Below are positions 57,625 to 64,000 of a stretch of 64,000 bases of DNA, piece by piece (the stretch's first letter is position 1; every line of letters starts with the position of its first letter). The notes under the pieces are model-generated. The model was given only the letters and a program-made list of their open reading frames with translations, was not told the DNA's origin and did not search any database. The position numbers and the translations under genes are program-made. The stretch comes from Cylicocyclus nassatus (Eukaryota; Nematoda; Chromadorea; Rhabditida; Strongylidae): NCBI GenBank assembly GCA_958299035.1, contig CATQJL010000223.1:48962302-49026301 (forward strand), in the 5' to 3' direction.

Positions 57625-57989
57625 TGTTGATGATTTCTGTATCATCAACCAATGAACTCTACATTTTAGATAGCCTATGGAATCTCCGTTGGCTAAATTG
57701 TGAGCTACTCACTCTTGAGTATCTAATCACTCAAAAGTGAGTGGTACCTGTGCGCCAGGAGTGTAGCCAATCGGCGGCATCTCCTTTCAAGCACCAACTC
57801 CTGTACATTGTACCCTGTACTCGGTTCAGCTCCGCCTTCCTTCGTGTATAAGGAGCCTCCGAATGTATTAGGGGTTCCCCGGTCCACACCGGGGCACCTC
57901 GACCTCTTCTTCACGACTAATCTACGCCCGTGCGAATAAATCTATATTCCACAACCTCGTCTACCCCAAATCACTTGGTACCCACCAAA
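57625..57989 (+). repeat. 3' LTR of BEL element
   Basis: Same 365-bp length and sequence as the 5' LTR with one visible substitution, followed by the gtttt duplication. Confidence 0.93.
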
Positions 57990-57994
57990 GTTTT

Positions 57995-59239
57995 GTCGGA
58001 CATATGCTACGTTTGTTTTGTGGTGAAATATTTGATAACTTCTCTGCTTACTTATGTCGTACCCTACGGCGAAAGAAACAGTGTTGGAGGCTCAAAGAAT
58101 AAAAAGAAGATAATCAACTGCTTTGGATCTGCATAGATTTCACAATCAGTTAATGTGTAGTTGTAGATCAACAATGGTGTTTCTCATTTTCAACTGCATT
58201 GCTAACCATTAAGGTTGGTGCTACCAATTTTCGTCGCATATAGCTGTTACTCTTTATCGACATTCATAGGATGTCACAAATACAGCATAGTCCTCAATCT
58301 GCATCTGCAAGATCACAACGTCAAAGGTGCGTCGTTACCATTTCCATCAAAAGGTGGTTTAAGGCATCGTATATACACTCAAATTCTTGACATCCGTTTC
58401 CGCCATTTTTTATGCCTCTGATTCCGAATATGAAACTCAGGACGAAAATTTCGAAAAACCCGTCTTCTGGAGGTGTTTTCGGCAAGTGCGCATTAATACG
58501 ATGAAGTATGCTCCTTCAACTGCAAGCTGGACGTCTTGGCGTGTCAAGTACAATCGCTGTACGGTATGCGTATCGATCGAGTTTTGCCAGTCAAAACGGG
58601 CAAAGCGAGAAATTGCTAGATGGGCGGGATGACCACTTGGGCGGAGTTGACCACCCACAAATCTCCTCCTTTTGAAGGCGCCGTCCACCCAAATTCTCGA
58701 CTTCTATGTTTTTGTCGCTTTCAGGCCTTCTGAAGGTTCTGCTTCCGAATATGTAGGCCAGAATCCGCGAAATCCCCAAAAACCCCCGTTTTGGAGAACG
58801 GTGCAGTGCAAGTCGAGGTGCATCGGCGCTGATATTTGCCCGGCGCGCCGCGCGCCATATGCAAACCTGAAAAGTGGGCGGGGTGACCAGCTGGGCGAAG
58901 TGACCAGCACCGATCACGTCCTCCGGAGCATAGGTGCGATAGGGGGAGCCGGGCTCTCCCCAGGTGAAGGGGGTCTCGGCTGTTCCCGACCTTCCAGGGT
59001 GAAGGGGGTATGTGAGTCTAGGGGGGGGGAGGAAGAGATAAAAGTCAAAAAAGCGTGGTATGAAGAGCTCTAATTTGTACTTTGTTTTAGGCACAAATTT
59101 AAAAATTTACAAATTTTCAAAGGAAATTAAAAAATTTAAAAAAATTGATTATGAAGATCTGTGCTCCTGTTTCACTGCATCGACAAAAAACGAAAGCAAT
59201 AAGGTTTATCCCAAAAGATGTACAAGTTAGGAACAACTT
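57995..59239. repeat. Non-coding region with GC-rich dispersed repeats
   Basis: About 58395-58480 and 58705-58800 are diverged copies of the 45121-45330 repeat (gattccgaatatg, aaaacccccgtttt). Downstream words such as gtgggcggggtgaccagctg and gggcgaagtgaccagc recur in the block. Reading frames up to 167 codons here are simple-composition, overlap on both strands and lack known domains, so no gene is called. Confidence 0.5.
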
Positions 59240-60155
59240 CATTTCCTGCACATCATCATCACACTATCGCTAACGTCAGAGACAACAAGTTCGCTGCCTG
59301 AAAAATCTCCTTCTTCCTCCAAAAGGTCATCGGAGTAGAAGTAGAATTGCGTGCAAAAGCGTTCTGAGTCGAAAATGGATTTGAAACTTTCTTCTTCTTT
59401 TAAGCGCTTTTGTGATTTTTTTCCTGGCCCTCTGGTAGCACCAGGAAGTCAGCAGGCAGGTGACCAGTTTCTTCATACCATCTATTATGATATTTCAAAA
59501 AGTCATACGGTAACAGCCTGTCTGGACCACTTATACCAATCCTTTAAATGAAGTTTTTAGATAACAATGCGTTTAGTAGAAGGTTGACAAATCTTAAGTA
59601 CTTGCTTAGATGCTCTATCGTTGTACGACGTCTGCGTTGTATTCTGATAACAGAGTAGATAGAAAACTTCTTTCTCCACCTCTGCCGTGCTAGTCGGAAT
59701 GGAAACTAGCTTTGCTAGTAAGTCCATCAGATTTTTGCGGTAAGTAATGGGAAAAGAGCCAGATCACATATGCTTTCGCAACACGGGAAGGAAATAGTGC
59801 ATACTTTTTTGGGCCTTGTCGAACTCTGGCTTCACCTCCTCTGGCATACGTCCTGTTAGCTGATACTGCTCAACTTCTTCTTCAACAGCATCTGCGGATT
59901 AGCCGAAAAAAGGAGGTACTGTGCTGCGCGTTGGTTTTTTTTCAATATCATAGGTCATAATGTCACAAGGCGAATAACTTCCAAAAGCATAAAGCACAGA
60001 GTTGGGTTCGCACTCCAGCGGGGATCTAAGTGCAGTAACTATGCTTTGTACTAACACCTTCCTTTTGTTCATATCCATGTTTGTGAATTTAGCAGCCTTG
60101 AATTCTTCAGCAACCTGAAGATCAGCAATGGAATTTCTGGACCATTTCCTCATTG
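59240..60155 (-). pseudogene. Decayed hAT transposase, C-terminal half
   Basis: Read from 60155 down: an 84-codon frame (MRKWSRNSIADLQVAEEF), a stop, then RMPEEVKPEFDKAQKSMHYF, another stop, then the hAT dimerisation block LLAKLVSIPTSTAEVEK. After a frameshift comes SVIRIQRRRRTTIEHLSKYLRF, the usual continuation after the ERVFS-type motif, then RWYEETGHLPADFLVLPEGQ. At least two stops and one or more frameshifts make it non-functional. It is not obviously the source of the short hAT MITEs, as its own ends are not visible. Confidence 0.65.
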
Positions 60156-60763
60156 AAACTAGACAATCTGCTTGGATTCCTTATGCAGGAAATCAGAGAG
60201 TTTCGCTCAATTGTCAACTCTGTATCAATGTCGACAACATTTTCGTGGCGTAAGATTCACCTTCTGCCTCGCTGTTGAACTGGAACACATGCGAGTCAAC
60301 TGCGATTTTGTAAAGTATTCTGCCTGCCGTTTCCTCTTCAAACTGCCAACCTTTCCAAAACATTGAGGGATATTTTAATAACATGTTATTCTTCTGAATG
60401 TCTTAGAGTTTTTGATTCATTGAAACCAACCATTCTCTACAAATTAGGTAATATGGGTCTAGAGCGTTTTCACGAAAGTGACCTTCTTCAGCACTAGGTT
60501 TGCAGAGTATAGATTCCAGAAATGGGCGGGTTTTTGTGTGAAGGTGTGGAAATTCACCAATCTCCCATAGTTTTTTTGAGTGTGTGCTAATAATGATGGC
60601 ATAACTGTCAATCAAAAGCGCATTTTTTACCAAAAAAACATAAACATATAACAACGATAAGCACGCTCAAATAAACGCGTTCGCTCACGTTCCCGTTAGT
60701 GCTGATAACGATGTCAATCCATAGCACATTTTTGACTATTAAATTGCTCCACCTCGCTCTTAT

Positions 60764-61462
60764 TAGGTCGTCCAGAAAGTTTTTGCGCATGAATTTCAAA
60801 ATTCATAACTTCTGATTTTTCCAACCGATTTGACTGCTTTCACTTTTATGTGAAAGGGTAAGTCATGCTTTTTACAATGACATCTTATCTGCTTAGTAAT
60901 GGTCATCTGTTGCATAGATAGGAGCGATAGAAGAAAAATGGTAAAAATTTTGATTTTCTGTGTAGGGTCATAAAAAATCGGAGACTTGCAACAAAAATCG
61001 GAGCAGTCGGGACTGTAGGTTTTTTCACCAGCTTTTTCTAACAGTGCAAAGTTTGCGCCGATTGAGCGTCTCCATGAAAAGCTATGATTTTCCTGAAAAA
61101 TGCCAAAATAAATCAAATTCGCCTTTTGCTTGCTCGGAAATCATAACTTTTCATGGAGACGCTCAATCGGAGCAAACTTTGCACTGTTAGAAAGAGCTGG
61201 TGAAAGAACCTACAATACCTACTGCTCCGATTTTTGTTGCAAGTTTCTGATTGTTTATGACCCTACACAAAAATTCAAATTTTGAGTGATTTTGGTTTTG
61301 AGCTTCTATCTATGCAACAGATGACCATTACTAAGCAGCTGCGATGTCTTCATAAAGATCATGACTTACCCTTTCACATAAAAGTGAGAGCAGTCAAATC
61401 GGGAAAAATCAGAAGTTATGAATTTTTGAAAATCGTGCGCAAAAACTTTCGGGACGACCTAT
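60764..61462. mobile_element. Foldback element with TAGGTCGTCC ends (mariner-like)
   Basis: Arms of about 330 bp each (60764-61100 and 61130-61462) are inverted copies: taggtcgtccagaaagtttt at the left outer end, aaaactttcgggacgaccta at the right. Inner parts share tcatggagacgctcaatcgg. The ends resemble mariner-family TTAGG-type termini. No transposase. Confidence 0.72.
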
Positions 61463-61466
61463 ACAA

Positions 61467-61690
61467 TGTGTTGGCTTTTATGGGTTACCGGAGCAAACGA
61501 TTTTTAGAGCCGGGAAGCAAAGAAGCGCTAACATGTTGTATACCGTTCGAAAGCTGAGATCATGGAGAATCGACTTAGACCGTCGACTTTTTTCTAGGTC
61601 TTCTGTGTCGCGGGATATGAGGGATTTTATGTGCTTCAAAAATTAACTGATTTTGTGTCCTCACTTTCTGCTCTCCAAATGAATGCTACG
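61467..61690. repeat. Direct repeat of about 225 bp, copy 1
   Basis: Matches 61986-62210 at roughly nine positions in ten, from ttggcttttatgggttaccg to tcctcactttctg. The frame is closed by stops in both copies. Confidence 0.85.
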
Positions 61691-61985
61691 AGAAAATCGA
61701 CGGTCTACGTTTGTTAATGAAGACTTGCTCTTTAACACCTATAGATAATCAGCAGTGATTAGGTCTTCATTTGGCAGAAATCTGCTGTTGAAAATGACCA
61801 TGTTTTCAGATAAAATGCGGTGTATCTCTCGGTAGAGGGGGGCTAGAAAGAAATAGACGGTCTAGGTCGAATCCCCTTTTCCTGAGCTTTCGAATGGTAT
61901 ATAGGTTGCTGGACAAAAAAACTAACCAGTCTTCAAAAATGGGGTGGAGATAATTACTATTAGCTTGCTCCAACCCAGCTCCACC

Positions 61986-62210
61986 AATGTATTGGCTTTT
62001 ATGGGTTACCGGAGCAAATGATTTTTAGAGCCGGGAAGAAAAGAAGCGCTAACATGCTGTATACCATTCGAAAGCTGAGATCATGGAGAATCGACATTGA
62101 CCGTCGACTTTTTTCTAGTTCTTCTCTGCCGCGAGATATGAGAGATTTTATGTGCTTTAAAAATTAACTGATTTTGTATCCTCACTTTCTGATCTCCGAA
62201 ATGCTACGAG
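61986..62210. repeat. Direct repeat of about 225 bp, copy 2
   Basis: Second copy of the 61467-61690 segment, same orientation, about 300 bp downstream. Followed by an ataaataaataat tract just upstream of the RTE fragment. Confidence 0.85.
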
Positions 62211-62340
62211 GATAAATAAATAATATAAATAAACATAAATACCGTTTCTTTAGTAAATTTATCAGTGTACTTGTTGTTTGAGGTACTTAGCCTGCAAAAC
62301 CTTTTAATAACGATTTTTATCATATTCTCGTTGTGCCAAG

Positions 62341-64000
62341 GAAGCTCAGAGTCTAAGAAGTACGAGAAGGCGTCTCACCACGGGGACTTTGGAGCTGATA
62401 CGCCAACGTGGACGCGCACGAGCCACAGGCAACTACCGACTGACGTCCGAGCTTGCGAAGCAATGCAGAGAAGCGATAAAAGAAGACCTTAAGGAGAGAA
62501 GAGTAGCAGTGATGGTTGACGCCGCGGAGGCTGGAAGAAGTATACGCAACGCCCGCCGAAGCTTCGTCAACTTCAAGACAAAGATGACCGCACTTCGTCG
62601 TCCTGACGGAACCATAACTGCTTCCCGAATATCAATGGAGAAGGTCATCCACGACTTCTACTCGGATCTTTTTGCGAGCCACGTCCACCTTCCACCATGC
62701 CATCTCAAGGAGGACGAGTATGTCGCACCGTCTGTTCTTCCTTCCGAGATTCGTCATGCTATCATGTCGATGAAAAACCGTACAGCACCCGGTCCCGACA
62801 GGATTAAGCCAGAACATCTGAAGAATCTTTCGCCAGTTCTCATCAAGACTTTGGCAAGGCACTTCACGCGGTACCTGACGGAAGGCAAGGTTCCAAGGCA
62901 ATGGAAGACCAGCAAAACCGTGTTGCTGTACAAGAAGGGAGATCCCTGCGACATCGGCAATTATCGCCCTATCTGCTTGTTGTCTGTAGTCTATAAACTC
63001 TTTACGCGAGTCATTCTCAACAGGATCGGAAGAGAGTTGGACGAAGGACAACCATGCGAGCAAGCTGGGTTTCGAAGAGGATTCAGCACGATCGACCACA
63101 TACACACGGTGTCAAGGCTCATTGAAGTGTCACGAGAGTATAAGATGCCGCTCTGTCTCACCTTCATCGACTTGAAGAAGGCCTTCGACTCGGTTGAGAC
63201 TGAAGCCGTCATCGATGCCTTGAGCAATCAAGGTATTCCGACTCATTACATCAAGATAATTCGTGAGCTGTATAACGACTTCACAACCACCATAACACCA
63301 TTCTACAAGGACATCATCATTGACGTGAAGAGAGGCGTGCGACAAGGCGATACTATATCGCCGAAACTATTCAGTGCCGCTCTGGAGAACGTCATGCGTA
63401 AGTTGGAATGGGACAACATGGGAGTGAAAGTCGACGGCCGGCAGCTACACCACCTTCGCTTTGCTGATGACATCGTATTGATAACACCAAGCATCACGCA
63501 GGCGGAACAAATGCTGGCCCAGTTTGACGAAGTGTGTGGAAAGATCGGTCTACGGCTGAATCTAACGAAGACGATGTTCATGAGGAACGGAAGAGTGCCT
63601 GATGCTCCTTTCATGCTCAACGGGACGAACATCACCGAATGCTCAAGCTACACCTACCTAGGTCGTGAACTCAATATGATGAACGATCTAGCTCCGGAAC
63701 TGAGCAGGAGGAAACGTGCAGCATGGGGAGCATATAAGACAATTGAGGACGTAGTGAAGAAGACCAAGAACATCCGGCTCCGCGCCCACCTTTTCAACTC
63801 GACGGTTCTTCCTGCTTTGACGTACGCTTCAGAAACATGGACAATGAGAAAGCAGGATGAACACGCGGTTAGCGTCATCGAACGAGCTGTTGAGAGAGTG
63901 ATGCTAGGAGTGAATCGACTCACGCAAGTGAGGCAAGGATTACGAAGTTCTACCCTACGTCAACGATCGAAGATCAGGGACGCTGCCGCGTACGCCAAGC
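62341..64000 (+). CDS. RTE-type non-LTR retrotransposon reverse transcriptase, 5'-truncated
   Basis: One frame stays open from 62308 to the window end (about 553 codons from 62341). Homology starts near 62341 (LRSTRRRLTTGTLELIRQRG). Fingers: NRTAPGPDRIKPEHLK and KKGDPCDIGNYRPICLLSV. Palm: LTFIDLKKAFDSVE with the first catalytic Asp at 63169-63171, GVRQGDTISPKLF, and FADDIVLIT with the Asp pair at 63466-63471. Later blocks TYLGRELNM, RLRAHLFNSTVLPALTYASE and ERVMLGVNRL follow. The N-terminal endonuclease is missing and there is no start codon in a sensible position, so this is a 5'-truncated insertion; the 3' end lies beyond the window. Its close similarity to hookworm RTE proteins is recalled, not searched. 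Confidence 0.88.

Larger units (their letters stand above)
53260..57989 (+). mobile_element. BEL/Pao LTR retrotransposon, internally deleted
   Basis: Two 365-bp LTRs (53260-53624 and 57625-57989) differ at one position by eye and are flanked by a 5-bp duplication gtttt (53255-53259 and 57990-57994). Between them come a tRNA-Gly-type primer site, a leader of repeated hairpins, gag (DUF1759 type), a zinc-knuckle segment and part of a DUF1758-type aspartic protease. The reverse transcriptase, RNase H and integrase are absent, since only about 1 kb follows the protease instead of several kb. The near-identical LTRs mean recent insertion, so the copy was probably moved by enzymes of an intact relative. 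Confidence 0.88.

Noticed and set aside
58591..59094. Overlapping frames of 133 and 167 codons on opposite strands
   Set aside because: GC-rich repeat sequence keeps both strands open; composition is biased and no family is recognised.

Overview
The window is nuclear DNA from a nematode, most likely a strongylid/hookworm-type clade V worm. The genes have many small exons split by short introns with TTTCAG-type acceptors. Several start codons sit just behind an acceptor-like AG, as in spliced-leader trans-splicing. One gene is an RDE-4 orthologue, a nematode-type RNAi protein, and the RTE-type reverse transcriptase at the right edge closely resembles those common in hookworm genomes. All homology calls were made by reading the translated sequence; no search was run.

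Layout. 176-6710 (+) is a 14-exon gene of the p140Cap/SRCIN1-KIAA1217 (Aip3/Bud6-related) coiled-coil adaptor family. Convergent to it, 6999-8411 (-) holds two tiny genes about 77 bp apart that resemble the respiratory-chain assembly factors SMIM20/MITRAC7 (complex IV) and SMIM4/UQCC5 (complex III), and they look like an operon. 10880-12195 (-) is a shortened FLYWCH/MULE transposase-derived gene. 12.9-17.6 kb is almost all non-autonomous transposons: nested foldbacks, hAT MITEs, and a piggyBac-like TTAA element. 18967-29144 (+) is rde-4 (10 exons, three dsRNA-binding domains), whose 6-kb seventh intron contains two long inverted repeats. 29-40 kb has no convincing gene and several MITEs. 40871-50518 (+) is mitochondrial citrate synthase (cts-1, 9 exons), with a 7.5-kb first intron full of inverted-repeat elements. 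53260-57989 is a young BEL/Pao LTR element that keeps gag and part of the protease but has lost reverse transcriptase, RNase H and integrase; its leader is a tandem array of hairpins. 59.2-60.2 kb (-) is a decayed hAT transposase, 60.8-62.2 kb holds foldbacks and direct repeats, and 62341-64000 (+) is a 5'-truncated RTE reverse transcriptase that runs off the window.

The host genes share no single pathway, although three of them (citrate synthase and the two assembly-factor candidates) serve mitochondria. The most unusual structures are the hairpin array in the BEL leader, with compensatory stem changes and a recurring apical loop, and the long inverted repeats transcribed inside the gene for a dsRNA-binding RNAi protein.
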